The position numbers were made by a program, and so were the translations under genes. Of a DNA stretch of 64,000 nt, positions 1 through 9,900 are shown in pieces. The notes below the pieces were generated by a model, which did no database searches, was not told the DNA's origin, and saw nothing but the letters and a program-made list of their open reading frames with translations. Location: the NCBI RefSeq assembly GCF_001592365.1, contig NZ_BCWU01000016.1, forward strand, positions 21,864 to 85,863. The letters run 5' to 3'. Position 1 is the first letter of the stretch. Every line of letters starts with the position of its first letter. This DNA comes from Gordonia hydrophobica NBRC 16057 (GTDB lineage: Bacteria; Actinomycetota; Actinomycetes; Mycobacteriales; Mycobacteriaceae).

Positions 1-1004
1 AAGATGATGAGCAGGAAGTAGAACGCGATGTGGAACCAGCTCGACGGGTTGATCAGGTTCGATTCCAGCCACAACTTCCAGCCCGAAGTCTCACCGTCGG
101 CGTTCTGACCGCCGGTCAACTGCAGGATCAGCTGCGGGATGTACAGCAGCGACGACGCGAAGATGACCGGGATGACGCCCGCGGTGTTGACCTTGATCGG
201 CATGTACGTCGACGATCCGCCGTACATCTTCCGGCCGACCATGCGTTTGGCGTACTGGACCGGGACGCGTCGCATGCCCTGCTCGATGAACACGACGGCG
301 ACCAGGATCACGACGATCGCAGCGCACATGATGCCGAAGACCAGGCCACCGCGCTGCTGCAAGATGGTGCGTCCCTCAGCCGGGATGCGGGCGGCGATGC
401 CGACGAAGATCAGCAGCGACATGCCGTTGCCGATGCCGCGCTCAGTGATGAGCTCACCGAACCACATGACGATGGTCGCGCCCGCGGTCATGGTCAGGAC
501 GATGATCGACAGGCCGATGATCGACGTGTCCTGGAGGATCTGCTCGGGGTTGCAGTCCTCACCGCTGGAGGGCAGGAGGTTGCCCGTGGCGGCGAGAGCG
601 ACGATGCCCGTCGACTGAAGCAGTGCCAGCGCCACCGTGAGGTAGCGGGTGTACTGCGTCATCTTGTTCTGGCCGGACTGGCCTTCCTTACGCAGCTGCT
701 CGAACCGCGGAATGACGACGGTGAGCAGCTGAACGATGATGCTGGCCGTGATGTACGGCATGATGCCGATCGCGAACACCGACAGCTGCAGCAGTGCGCC
801 GCCGGAGAACATGTTGATCAGCGAATAGATCTGGCCCGAGTCGCCCTGGCTCGCAGCGTCCACGCAGCGGTTGATCTCGCGGAAGTCCACGCCGGGCGAC
901 GGCAGCGTCGTGCCGATCCGGTAGAGCACGAGGATACCGAGGGCGTAGAAGATCTTCTTCCTCAGGTCGGGCGTCCTGAAGGTCGCCACGAGGGGGGAAA
1001 GCAC
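1..1004 (-). CDS. secY: Protein translocase subunit SecY (3' end outside window)
   Basis: Core channel subunit of the SecYEG protein-export translocon in the plasma membrane. The reverse strand encodes a protein opening VLSPLVATFRTPDLRKK, the typical SecY N-terminus, followed by hydrophobic segments; the reading frame stays open to base 1. About 334 codons of an expected ~440 are present, so the C-terminal quarter is missing only because the window ends. The start is GTG at 1004, chosen because a strong AGGAGGAG ribosome site (1008-1015) lies four bases upstream. It sits downstream of rplO on the same strand, separated by 232 bases that contain terminator-like hairpins, so it is probably transcribed at least partly from its own promoter. 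Confidence 0.93.
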   Translation of the reverse strand, partial: MLSPLVATFRTPDLRKKIFYALGILVLYRIGTTLPSPGVDFREINRCVDAASQGDSGQIYSLINMFSGGALLQLSVFAIGIMPYITASIIVQLLTVVIPRFEQLRKEGQSGQNKMTQYTRYLTVALALLQSTGIVALAATGNLLPSSGEDCNPEQILQDTSIIGLSIIVLTMTAGATIVMWFGELITERGIGNGMSLLIFVGIAARIPAEGRTILQQRGGLVFGIMCAAIVVILVAVVFIEQGMRRVPVQYAKRMVGRKMYGGSSTYMPIKVNTAGVIPVIFASSLLYIPQLILQLTGGQNADGETSGWKLWLESNLINPSSWFHIAFYFLLII

Positions 1005-1084
1005 TAACTCCTCCTATTGCACCGCAGTATCGGTGGGCGCGCGTCGACGACGCACAGCCGCATCGTGCATTGGCGGTCGGCTCG

Positions 1085-1119
1085 GAAAAATGACCCGGGC
1101 GTCCGACGACGGACGCCCA
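1085..1119 (-). terminator. Intrinsic terminator between rplO and secY
   Basis: On the minus strand an 8-bp perfect stem (GGGCGTCC / GGACGCCC, 1097-1118, loop of six) is followed after a short GC stretch by TTTTT (1086-1090). It would end transcripts reading out of the ribosomal operon before secY. Confidence 0.6.
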
Positions 1120-1152
1120 CGGGTGAAACTTTAACAGTCCCGGAAACCACCG

Positions 1153-1209
1153 CCGGTCAGGCGAGCGGTCGGGCGACGACTGCGTCGCCCGTTCCGTTCA
1201 CCTGACCGG
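1153..1209 (-). repeat. Long imperfect hairpin just 3' of rplO
   Basis: CCGGTCAGG at 1153-1161 pairs with CCTGACCGG at 1201-1209, and the inner arms GGGCGACG / CGTCGCCC also pair around a 4-base loop. It starts 28 bases past the rplO stop. It could be a first terminator or an mRNA 3'-end stabilising structure; there is no adjacent T-run. Confidence 0.5.
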
Positions 1210-1236
1210 TTCGGTAGTTCTTCATGCGGCGAAGGC

Positions 1237-1677
1237 TCAGGCCTGCGTCGCGGTGCCGCCGGCAGCGGCGATCTTCTCCTTGGCGGAGCCCGTGAACTTG
1301 TCGGCGGTGATGTCGACCTTCACGGTCAGTTCACCGTCGCCAAGGACCTTGACGAGCTCGTTCTTGCGCACAGCGCCGGCCGCGACCAGATCGGCGACAC
1401 CGATGGTGCCACCCTCCGGGAACAGACGGGAGATGTCGCCGACGTTGACGACCTGGTACTCCACGCGGTTGCGGTTGGTGAAGCCCTTGAGCTTCGGCAG
1501 ACGCATGTGAATCGGCATCTGGCCGCCCTCGAAGCGGGCCGGAACGTTCTTGCGTGCCTTGGTGCCCTTGGTACCGCGACCAGCGGTCTTACCCTTGGAC
1601 GCCTCACCGCGACCCACGCGGGTCTTCTCGGTCTTCGCACCCGGTGCAGGGCGAAGGTGGTGCAGCTTGATGGTCAT
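1237..1677 (-). CDS. rplO: 50S ribosomal protein L15
   Basis: Large-subunit ribosomal protein that joins late in 50S assembly. The 146-residue product opens [20 protein letters not shown] and has the glycine/lysine-rich N-terminal tail (GRGxxSGKG-like stretch near residues 22-40), then the conserved [18 protein letters not shown] segment characteristic of L15. Length is normal for actinobacteria. It is the last gene of the rpsH-rplO block and starts two bases after rpmD ends, so the two are surely co-transcribed. Hairpins follow its stop codon. Confidence 0.96.
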   Translation of the reverse strand: MTIKLHHLRPAPGAKTEKTRVGRGEASKGKTAGRGTKGTKARKNVPARFEGGQMPIHMRLPKLKGFTNRNRVEYQVVNVGDISRLFPEGGTIGVADLVAAGAVRKNELVKVLGDGELTVKVDITADKFTGSAKEKIAAAGGTATQA

Positions 1678-1679
1678 GA

Positions 1680-1859
1680 TTAAACCTCTTCGACTGTCAC
1701 GAGGTGACGAACCACGTTGATGAGGCCGCGGTTGATCGGGGTGTCCTCGCGGGTGACTGTCTTGCGGATGCCCTTGAGGCCAAGGGTGCGCAGGCTGTCA
1801 CGCTGGTTCTTCTTGGTACCGACGGTGCCCTTGATCTGGGTGATCTTCAGCTCGGCCAT
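1680..1859 (-). CDS. rpmD: 50S ribosomal protein L30
   Basis: Small (59-residue) large-subunit protein, opening [20 protein letters not shown] and carrying the L30 signature [14 protein letters not shown] and a C-terminal [10 protein letters not shown] helix. Two ATGs are possible: 1865, which overlaps the rpsE stop as ATGA, and 1859. The latter is preferred because GGGAG then lies seven bases upstream, and because L30 homologues begin M-x-x-LKITQ. It lies between rpsE and rplO in the usual spc order. Confidence 0.95.
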   Translation of the reverse strand: MAELKITQIKGTVGTKKNQRDSLRTLGLKGIRKTVTREDTPINRGLINVVRHLVTVEEV

Positions 1860-1861
1860 GG

Positions 1862-2506
1862 TCATGCTCCCTTGTTGGCTGCGGCAGCCGCGCGGGCGCG
1901 CAGCATGCCTGCCGGAGCGACGTCCTCGACCGGCAGTCCGCGACGGGCAGCGACCTCTTCAGGCTGCTGCAGCATCTTCAGTGCCGCGACAGTGGCGTGA
2001 ACCACGTTGATCGCGTTGTCCGAGCCGAGGCTCTTCGCGAGAACGTCGGTCACACCGGCGCACTCCAGGACGGCACGCACGGCGCCACCGGCGATCACAC
2101 CGGTACCCGAGCTGGCCGGGCGCAGCATCACGACGCCGGCCGCAGCCTCACCCTGAACCGGGTGGGTCACGGTGCCGCCGATCAGCGGAACGCGGAAGAA
2201 GTTCTTACGAGCCTCTTCGACGCCCTTCTGGATGGCCGCGGGAACTTCCTTGGCCTTGCCGTAGCCGACGCCGACCAGGCCCTGGCCGTCGCCGACCACC
2301 ACGAGTGCGGTGAAGCTGAAGCGACGACCGCCCTTGACGACCTTCGACACGCGGTTGATGGTCACCACACGCTCGAGGTGATTCTTCTCCTCGCGCTCGC
2401 GGTTGCGGTTGTCGCGACGGTCGCCGCGGCCGCGACGCTCGCCGCGGTTGTCGTTGCTGTTGTTTCCGGCGGGTCCGTTTCCGCCGTCACGCTGACGTCC
2501 GGGCAT
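1862..2506 (-). CDS. rpsE: 30S ribosomal protein S5
   Basis: Small-subunit protein needed for decoding fidelity. The 214-residue product has a long Arg/Asn/Gly-rich N-terminal extension (about residues 1-40, typical of actinobacterial S5), then the double-stranded-RNA-binding fold beginning [19 protein letters not shown], the [15 protein letters not shown] motif, and the C-terminal domain with [20 protein letters not shown]. It is separated from rplR by 46 bases and almost touches rpmD. Confidence 0.97.
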   Translation of the reverse strand: MPGRQRDGGNGPAGNNSNDNRGERRGRGDRRDNRNREREEKNHLERVVTINRVSKVVKGGRRFSFTALVVVGDGQGLVGVGYGKAKEVPAAIQKGVEEARKNFFRVPLIGGTVTHPVQGEAAAGVVMLRPASSGTGVIAGGAVRAVLECAGVTDVLAKSLGSDNAINVVHATVAALKMLQQPEEVAARRGLPVEDVAPAGMLRARAAAAANKGA

Positions 2507-2552
2507 CAGAAGTCCCCTCCGTTGATCTTGTTGGTCATCTGCAGGTTCGACA

Positions 2553-2948
2553 TCAGAGCTTCAGGCCTCCCTCGCGGGCGGCGTCAGCCAGAGCCGCGAT
2601 GCGACCGTGGTACTTCTTGCCGCCGCGGTCGAAGACCACAGACTCGATTCCTGCTGCCTTGGCGCGAGCTGCCACCAGCTCACCGACCTTGGCGGCCTGC
2701 GCCGACTTGTCGCCACCGGCGGCGCGCACGTCAGCCTCGATGCTGCTGGCCGCGGCCAGGGTGTGGCCGGTCAGGTCGTCGATGATCTGAACGTGGATGT
2801 GCCGACTGCTGCGCTTGACGGCCATGCGCGGACGCGCCGCGGTGCCGTTGATCTTCTTACGCAGACGGAAGTGACGACGGCTGGTCGCGGTGCGACGACG
2901 GGTCGACACGTCCTTGCCGATGGGCTTGCGAACAGTTGTTTCACTCAT
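2553..2948 (-). CDS. rplR: 50S ribosomal protein L18
   Basis: 5S-rRNA-binding large-subunit protein, 131 residues. It has the Arg-rich N-terminus ([16 protein letters not shown]), the [20 protein letters not shown] core and the C-terminal [20 protein letters not shown] signature. It starts 4 bases after the rplF stop (2952) in the standard spc order L6-L18-S5. Confidence 0.97.
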   Translation of the reverse strand: MSETTVRKPIGKDVSTRRRTATSRRHFRLRKKINGTAARPRMAVKRSSRHIHVQIIDDLTGHTLAAASSIEADVRAAGGDKSAQAAKVGELVAARAKAAGIESVVFDRGGKKYHGRIAALADAAREGGLKL

Positions 2949-2951
2949 GTC

Positions 2952-3488
2952 TTACTTACCCGTCTTTCCGACCTTGCGGCGGATCTGCTCACCCTCGTAG
3001 CGAATGCCCTTGCCCTTGTAGGGGTCCGGACGACGCAGGCGGCGGATGTTCGCCGAGATCTGGCCGACTAGCTGCTTGTCGATTCCCGAGACCGAGAACT
3101 TGGTCGGGGACTCCACCGCGAAGGTGATGCCCTCCGGAGCCTCGATCGGCACGGGGTGGCTGTAGCCGAGGGCGAACTCGAGGTCCTTGCCCTTGGCCTG
3201 AACGCGGTAGCCGACACCGTGGATTTCCATCTTGGTGGTGTAGCCCTGCGTGACGCCGACGACCAGGTTGTTGACCAGCGAGCGGTTGAGGCCGTGCAGT
3301 GCACGGTTCTCGCGCTCGTCGTTCGGCCGGGTGACGACGATGGTGTTCTCTTCGGTCGCGACCTGGATCGGCGAGGTGACAGTCAGGCTGAGTTCGCCCT
3401 TCGGTCCCTTGACCTTGACATCCTGGCCATCGACGCTGACGTCGACACCGGCGGGAATTGCGATGGGGTTCTTACCAATACGCGACAT
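2952..3488 (-). CDS. rplF: 50S ribosomal protein L6
   Basis: Large-subunit protein near the factor-binding site, 178 residues. It opens [17 protein letters not shown], has the duplicated L6 fold, and carries the C-terminal rRNA-binding signature [16 protein letters not shown]. The reading frame is open further upstream, but the ATG at 3488 is chosen because L6 proteins start MSRIGK and GGGGAG lies just upstream. It follows rpsH after 13 bases. Confidence 0.97.
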   Translation of the reverse strand: MSRIGKNPIAIPAGVDVSVDGQDVKVKGPKGELSLTVTSPIQVATEENTIVVTRPNDERENRALHGLNRSLVNNLVVGVTQGYTTKMEIHGVGYRVQAKGKDLEFALGYSHPVPIEAPEGITFAVESPTKFSVSGIDKQLVGQISANIRRLRRPDPYKGKGIRYEGEQIRRKVGKTGK

Positions 3489-3501
3489 TTTCTTCGCTCC
3501 C

Positions 3502-3900
3502 CTACCAGACGTAAGCGAGGACTTCGCCGCCCACGCCCTGGTTTGCTGCCTGGCGGTCGGTGAGGAGGCCGGACGACGTGGAGATGATGGCCACGCCGAG
3601 GCCGCCCAGGACCTTGGGCAGGTTGGTGGACTTTGCGTACACGCGCAGACCCGGCTTCGAGACACGGCGGAGACCGGCGATGCTGCGCTCGCGGGTGGGG
3701 CCGTACTTCAGGGTCACGGTGAGCTTCTTGCCGACCTCGGCGTCTTCGACGCGGTAGTCGGTGATGTAGCCCTCACGCTTGAGGATCTCGGCGATGTTCA
3801 CCTTGATCTTCGACGAGGGCAGCGCGACCTCGTCGTGGAACGCCGAGTTGGCGTTACGCAGACGCGTCAAGAAGTCTGCGATCGGGTCAGTCATGGTCAT
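3502..3900 (-). CDS. rpsH: 30S ribosomal protein S8
   Basis: 16S-rRNA central-domain binding protein, 132 residues, opening [20 protein letters not shown] and ending with the S8 signature [27 protein letters not shown] second ATG (3894) would give MTDP; MTMTDP is the form seen in mycobacterial S8. It is the first gene of the detached distal half of the spc operon; normally rpsN would lie directly upstream, but here that gene is 40 kb away. Transcription probably starts at the promoter near 4118-4146, giving a leader of about 210 bases. Confidence 0.97.
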   Translation of the reverse strand: MTMTDPIADFLTRLRNANSAFHDEVALPSSKIKVNIAEILKREGYITDYRVEDAEVGKKLTVTLKYGPTRERSIAGLRRVSKPGLRVYAKSTNLPKVLGGLGVAIISTSSGLLTDRQAANQGVGGEVLAYVW

Positions 3901-4317
3901 GGTTCGACCGTCAACCTTTCTCGTAGCGGTTCCCATGCAGCGGTGTCCCCGGCTCGTTCCTTTTGCAGGACCGTCCCGGTTGGCACTGGTGGGCCTTCCA
4001 CGAAGTGGATAGTTGTGCATTTTCACGCCGTCTGATGCCATTGGCTTTTCGCCGGCACCGTCGGGCTATATGAAGTTGTGGGCCCTGGGGGCACACTTCA
4101 CCCAGGCAACCTGAAATATTGTAGGGCCCTGCTGGGCAGATCCCAAATCAGTCGCGACGCCGTCTCCACCGTGGCGCGTGACCCGCTGCGGGTAACGATC
4201 GGCGGTGGCGAGCCCGGCACCGGCGAACTGTCGTCCGATCGACCGGTTCTGTCGCGCGACATGCGGGATTCGCGAGATTTGAGCAACGATTCGCGCGACG
4301 CGTGCGACAGAGATGAT
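3901..4317. other. Intergenic region and rpsH leader
   Basis: No convincing gene. It holds the rpsH promoter and about 210 bases of untranslated leader on the minus strand, and on the plus strand the upstream flank of the GGDEF pseudogene. Confidence 0.6.
4118..4146 (-). promoter_or_regulatory. Promoter for rpsH-rplF-rplR-rpsE-rpmD-rplO
   Basis: Reading the minus strand: TTGGGA (4141-4146), a 17-base spacer, then TACAAT (4118-4123). This is a near-consensus housekeeping promoter pointing at rpsH. It fits an operon half that has been cut off from its original upstream promoter. Confidence 0.65.
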
Positions 4318-5848
4318 GTGCCCCCAGACCGCGCGTTCCACTCGCACTTCGTCGAATCCGGCCGCGGTTCAAAATCCGAACTCTGGCTCATCCTGCTCGC
4401 CATGATCACCGTCCTGCTGCTGTTGCAGGCGTACATCCTGGGCGTGCCGTGCTGCCCGCCGTCCTCGTCGGGTTCGGCGTGATCGTCACCGCCGAGCTGC
4501 TCTACGTCCCGACCACGAGCAACGGCTTGTTCGGGCTCGCCGCGGGCGGAGCCATCCTGCTGGTGCCGCTGGCGTCGTCGTACGAGCTCGAGCGGATCTC
4601 GCGCAGCGCCTGGCGTCGACAGCAGCAGTTCGACGCGCTGGCGTCCACCGATGCGTTGACCGGTTTGCCGAATCTGCGGACGTTGCGCGACGAGTTCGCG
4701 CGCAGGCTGGCGACGTCGCCTGCTTCGGTGTCCCTCGCCCTGTTCGACATCGACCTGTTCAAGCAGGTGAACGACACCCGCGGCCACCAGGTCGGCGACG
4801 AGGAGTTCGCCGTCGTCTGGACCGAGACCGACGCCGACCGCGCCCTCTACCGAGCCAAGTCGGCCGGCCGAGATCAGACATCGCGCAGTGCGCCGTCAGC
4901 ACCCGACTCCCTCGAAACCGTCGACCTGCCGGTCACCGTCGAACCCCGCCCCCGGACATCCACGTCGGTCCTCTCCGAGCCGGAACGGCGCGGACTGTTT
5001 CGTCTCGAGTACGAGCAGAGCGGCCTCGGCGCCCAGCGCACGATCATGGGCGGACTGCTGATGGTGTGCGCGCTGCTGCTGACGTTCCAGAAGGACGTCC
5101 TGCAGATCCCCGACGCCGCCGACCTCACCGGCAGGCTGTTCCTGTTGATCGGCATCATGCCGCCCGCCGCCGTGATCCTGGTGACCAGTCTGATCCCGCG
5201 GTGTCGACGCTGGTCGTCGGAGATCTACATCGCCTGCGTCGCGGTGATCGTCACCGCCCAGATGGTCCAGCGCGTGATGCAGCTGCCCAAGGGCTACGAG
5301 GTGGTGCCGCTGCTGATGCCGCTCGCAGTGATCTTAAGCATGGGCATCGTCCGCATCCGCTTCCCGCTGCTGGTCACGTCGATGACCGCACAAATCACCG
5401 CTCTGACCGTCACCGAACTCGTCGTGTTGCCGACCGACAGCGCGAGTGTCATCGCCCTGCTCACGACGATCGTCATGGCCGCGGTGACGCTGCGTTTCGC
5501 GTATCGCGTCGAGCAGATCGCACGGCTGGACTGGGACCGATCCGAAGTCCTGCTGCGACTGTCCCACGTCGACGCCCTCACCGGGCTCGCCAACCGGCGC
5601 CAGTTCGACGACGACCTCCGCGCTCTCCTCGCCTCGACCAACGCTCGCCGACGGGCGGTGGTTCTGATCGACGTCGACCACCTCAAGCAGTTCAACGACG
5701 CGTTCGGCCATGCGGCGGGCGACATGTGCCTGCGCCGCGTCGGTCGTGTGATCAGCGACACGGTTCAGCCTCGAACGGGGTGCAACGGGCCGACGCCTCC
5801 CTGTATGAAGCGACAGCCGCCGGCCGCAATCGTCTGATGATCGACTGA
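4318..5848 (+). pseudogene. Decayed tandem membrane-GGDEF (diguanylate cyclase) gene
   Basis: Remains of a gene encoding two successive modules, each with membrane helices plus a GGDEF domain (the family makes cyclic-di-GMP). Module 1 starts in one frame (GTG 4318; helix LWLILLAMITVLLLLQ), shifts frame near 4450, continues with helices, then STDALTGLPN and DIDLFKQVNDTRGHQVGD, and jumps directly to EEFAVVW, so about one third of the domain including GGDEF is gone. Module 2 (from ~4990) has ~6 helices, VDALTGLANRRQF, IDVDHLKQFNDAFGHAAGD, then loses the GGDEF half; the family's last helix (ASLYEATAAGRNR) reappears in another frame at ~5785-5848. The N-terminal stretch before each module is similar (VESGRGS / YEQSGLGA), pointing to an old internal duplication. 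No active site survives, so a cyclase function is excluded. Confidence 0.8.
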
Positions 5849-5955
5849 CAGACCGTACCCTCGTGAACCACGCCGCCGGTACCATCGCCACCAGTGCACG
5901 TCCCGCCTCTCCCACCGATCCGGCAGCACACCGGGCGACGCCACCAGGAGCCACC

Positions 5956-6690
5956 ATGAAGAGCGAGTTGTTCGCCCCCGCGCACGCGGAAGTCCAGCAC
6001 GCCGGAATCCAGAAGCAGGGCAGCAAGATGTGCCGCGTCGGCCTCAACGGCGACGTGCTGGCTCGACAGGGATCCATGGTCGCCTATCAGGGAGATCTGC
6101 ATTTCGAGGCGCTGGGGGCGGGCGGTTTCGGCAGGATGGTCCGACAGGCGGTGACCGGCGAGGGCGTCCCGCTGATGAAGATCAGCGGGCGCGGCGACCT
6201 CTTCCTCGCCGACGCCGCGAGCGACGTCCACCTGGTCGATCTCGACGGCTCCGACGGCCTCACCGTCAACGGCGCCAACGTCCTCGCCTTCGATCCGTCC
6301 CTGGAGTACGCCGTGGAGCGCGTCCGCGGTGCTGCAGCGTCGAGTTCGGCGGGCATGTTCAACTGCGTCTTCCGCGGTGTCGGCCGCATCGCGCTCACCA
6401 CCGACGGCGCGCCCGTCGTCATGAACGTCACGGGCGACACCTATGCCGATCCGCACGCCGCGGTGGCCTGGTCGGCGAGCCTGCAGACCTCGGTCCAGCG
6501 CAACGACACCTTCGGTGTCGGCACGCTCATGGGACGGACCACCGGCGAGCGTTTCACCCTCGCCTTCCAAGGCCAGGGCTTCGTCATCGTGCAGCCGTCC
6601 GAACGGTCGCGGGGCGGCGTTCTCGGCGGCACCGGTCAGGGCCAGGACGCGGGCGTCAGCGGCATGCTCGGCGGATTCCTGGGTCGGTGA
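5956..6690 (+). CDS. AIM24 family protein (DUF124)
   Basis: 244-residue protein of the AIM24/DUF124 double-beta-helix family, opening MKSELFAPAHAEVQHAGIQ and ending in a Gly-rich tail (GVLGGTGQGQDAG...GMLGGFLGR). Bacterial members are common but their molecular role is not established. Typical family features are seen: RQGSMVAYQGDLHFE near residue 40, GEGVPLMKISGRGDLFLAD near 75, and a late FQGQGFVIVQPSE strand. The start ATG 5956 is preferred over upstream in-frame codons because AGGAG lies five bases before it. It stands alone, followed by a hairpin, with the decayed GGDEF gene upstream and the large NRPS gene downstream. Confidence 0.85.
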   Translation: MKSELFAPAHAEVQHAGIQKQGSKMCRVGLNGDVLARQGSMVAYQGDLHFEALGAGGFGRMVRQAVTGEGVPLMKISGRGDLFLADAASDVHLVDLDGSDGLTVNGANVLAFDPSLEYAVERVRGAAASSSAGMFNCVFRGVGRIALTTDGAPVVMNVTGDTYADPHAAVAWSASLQTSVQRNDTFGVGTLMGRTTGERFTLAFQGQGFVIVQPSERSRGGVLGGTGQGQDAGVSGMLGGFLGR

Positions 6691-6784
6691 GACCGGGCCG
6701 GTGACGTTGGGAGGCGAGGTCGCCCCGGTGACGTCGGCCACACGGCCCAGGCAACGTCGCTGATCGCGAGCCTCGCTCTGCAAT

Positions 6785-6802
6785 CAGGGGCGAAAGCCCC
6801 TG
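6785..6802 (+). terminator. Hairpin downstream of the AIM24-family gene
   Basis: CAGGGGC-GAAA-GCCCCTG: a 7-bp perfect stem closed by a GAAA tetraloop. It lacks a long T-run, so it may be a weak terminator. The rest of 6691-6997 shows no gene and is the NRPS upstream region; I see no IdeR box there. Confidence 0.5.
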
Positions 6803-6997
6803 TTCATGGGACATACAGGTGTGCATCAGTCCTGTTATCTTTTCAGGCAGACCACCAAAAAGCCGCCAGAACGGCTACTTGTGACGATCAGCCCGATATC
6901 GTCCATTCACGACTCCGACGCGCCCTCTCTCCGATGGGGCGTGTCTCTCGTCATGGGCATCCCTGGCCGGCCGTCCCGGACTGCAGGAGCTTGACCA

Positions 6998-9900
6998 GTG
7001 ACGACCGAGTCGCAGGACCATGTTGTAGACGACCGACTCGCCGATGTCAGCGCCCCACAGCCAGATGTGCTCCCCCTCACCGCCGCCCAGCGCGGCGTCT
7101 ACTACGCCCAACTGATCGAACCCGACGTCCCGCTGTCGGTCTGCGCGTTCCTGGAGTTCGACGAGCCGATCGACGAGTCCGCGCTCCGCGCCGCGGTGAT
7201 CGTGACCGCTCGCGAGACCGAGTCTCCGCTCGTCCGCGTCCACCGGGCCGACGACCACAACGCGCCCCGCCTCACGATCGACGACGGACCGATGGAGTTC
7301 GCCGTCCACGACTTCTCCGACCATCCCGAGCCCCGCACTGCAGCCCTGGCGTGGATCGAGAATCATCGCCGCCGGACCATCGACGTCCACGACCGTCCAC
7401 TGGTCGAGTCGCACCTGCTCCGCATCGGAGGCGACCGCCGTATCTGGTACGTGTGGGGCCACCACCTCGCGGTCGACGGCTTCGCGACGACCATCATGAT
7501 CGCGAAGGTCAGCCGACGGTACACCGCCACGATGTGCGGTACGCCGCCCGACCAGCCGACCGGCGTATCGCTGCACGAGATCGTGCGCATCGACGACGAG
7601 TACCGCGCGTCTGCGGATTTCGACGCGGACCGACGGTTCTGGGCGGAACGGCTCACCGAATCCGACGGCGATCCGCTGGAGCCGGCGTCGCCGTCCTCGG
7701 TGACCGAGCCCGCCGCCTTCCTGTCCGCCGTCAACTCCGCCGTGGTGCCGGAAGCGACGGCCACCGGTCTGCGAGCGGTCGCCGAGCACCTCGGCGTGCG
7801 GACCGGATCGGTGATCACCGCGGCGTGCGCGCTGTACTTGAACCGGTTCCTCGATCGCACCGAGTCGACGATCAGCCTCCCCGTCATCGCTCGGCGCCGC
7901 GGGGTCCTCCGCCAATCGGCCGGAATGCTGTCGAATGTGCTGCCGATCCCGATCCGCACCGACGATCGGAGACAGTCGCTGCACGACTTCATCCTCGCGG
8001 TCGACGCGGAGATCTGCGCGGCGCTGCCGCATCAGCGGTTCCGCCATGAGGACATCGTCCGCGACGTCATCGCGTCGCCGAGCGGGCGCCGCGGCTTCTT
8101 CGGACCGCTGATCAACATCATGCTGTTCTTCGACCGCGTGGAGTTCGGTCCGGCGACCGCCCACATCACAGTGCTCTCGACCGGCCCGATCGAAGACATG
8201 TCGGTGAATGTCTACCAGTCCTTCGACGGCGGGTTGCGGCTCGACCTGGAGACGAATCCGAACGTCTACACCGCTGATGAGGCGGGCGGACACCACTATC
8301 GGCTGTGCGACGCGCTCGACTTCGTCGCCTCCGTCGACCTGTCCCGACCGATCTCCGACCTGCCCGTCGTCGCCGCGTCGGAATGGCAAGCGTTGACCGT
8401 TGCCGCGCGCGGACGCACCGTGGATCCGGGGCCGGATCTGGTTCCCGACCTCCTGCGCGATGCAGCGCAGCGACACCGCAATCGCACCGCGGTGATCGGC
8501 CCCGACGGCGTCGAACTGTCGTATCGGGAGTACGACGACTGCGTCCGTCAGGTCGCGGCGACCCTCGCCGCCGCGGGCGCCGGCCCCGAGACCGTCATCG
8601 GCGTGATGCTGCCGCGCAGCGTGGAGCACCTGGTCACGATTCACGCGATCCTGCGCGCCGGCGCCGTCTTCGTGCCGATCGATCCCGACGAACCGGCGCA
8701 GCGCCTCGACCAGATCATCGAGGTGGCGGCCCCCGCGCTCATCGTGGTCGCCGAGGCCCGGCCCGATCTGCCCGCACCGTCGCTGACGTTCGACGAGCTT
8801 GCTGATCAGCCGGCGTCGTGCACCGACCGCCCGGTCTCGACGCTCCACCCGGACAGCGCCGCGTACCTGTTGTTCACCTCCGGCTCCACCGGACAGCCGA
8901 AGGGCGTCGTGATCAGTCACCGCGCGCTGCGGAATCGGCTGGCGTGGATGCAGGACGAGTACCCGCTCACCGGCTCCGATCGCGTACTGCACAAGACCCC
9001 GGCGACCTTCGACGTCTCGGTGTGGGAGTACTTCTGGCCGCTGCTGCACGGCGCCGGACTGGTGATCATGCCCGCCGACCAGCATCGCGACCCACTCCTG
9101 ATCTCCCACGTGATCCAGCGGCATCGCGTCACGGTCGCGCACTTCGTCCCGTCGATGTTGTCCGCGTTCACCGATGCACTCACGCTCGATCCGGAGGCCA
9201 CGCAGCGCCTCGCGTCCCTGCGGACCGTCGTCACCAGCGGTGAGGCCCTCACGGGTGCGGCCGTCGGTGCCGTGGCCGCGCTGAGCAACGCCGCCGTCCA
9301 CAATCTCTACGGCCCCACCGAGGCAGCGATCGACGTCACCGCACACCGCGATGCGAGAGCGGACCGGCAGTTGGTCCCGATCGGCCTACCGGTGTGGAAC
9401 ACCGACGTCCACGTGCTCGACGACCGCCTGCAGCCGGTGCCCTTCGACGCGCTCGGCGAACTGTATCTGGGCGGTGCACAGTTGGCGCGGGGCTATCAGC
9501 GACGGCCTGATCTCTCCGCATCGACGTTCGTCGCGAACCCGTTCGCCGCCGGCGCCCGCCTGTATCGGACGGGCGATCTGGTGCGCCGACGGGTCGACGG
9601 CACCCTGGAGTACGTCGGTCGCCGGGACTTCCAGGTCAAGATCCGCGGCCAGCGCGTCGAACTGGGCGAGGTGGACGCCGCGCTCTCGGCACTCGACGGC
9701 GTCCGCGCTGCGACGGCGGTCGCCCGAACGGACGTCGTCGCCGAACCCGTGCTGGTCGCGTATGTGATCGGTGACGAGCTCTCCCGACGCGATCTACGGA
9801 CTGAGTTGGCCCCGCGACTCCCCGGCCACATGATCCCCTCCCAGGTGATCATCGTCGATGCGTTTCCGACCACCCGAAACGGCAAGATCGACCAGTCGCT

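Noticed and set aside
4449..5837. Functional diguanylate cyclase
   Set aside because: Both copies have lost the GGDEF loop and the reading frame changes twice; treated as a pseudogene.
6691..6997. IdeR box upstream of the large NRPS
   Set aside because: Only scattered partial matches; nothing close to the consensus as at 53705. Iron control of this NRPS is therefore not claimed.
6875..9346. Open frame antisense to the NRPS start
   Set aside because: Shadow of the synthetase reading frame; no domain or ribosome site, and it crosses the NRPS promoter region.
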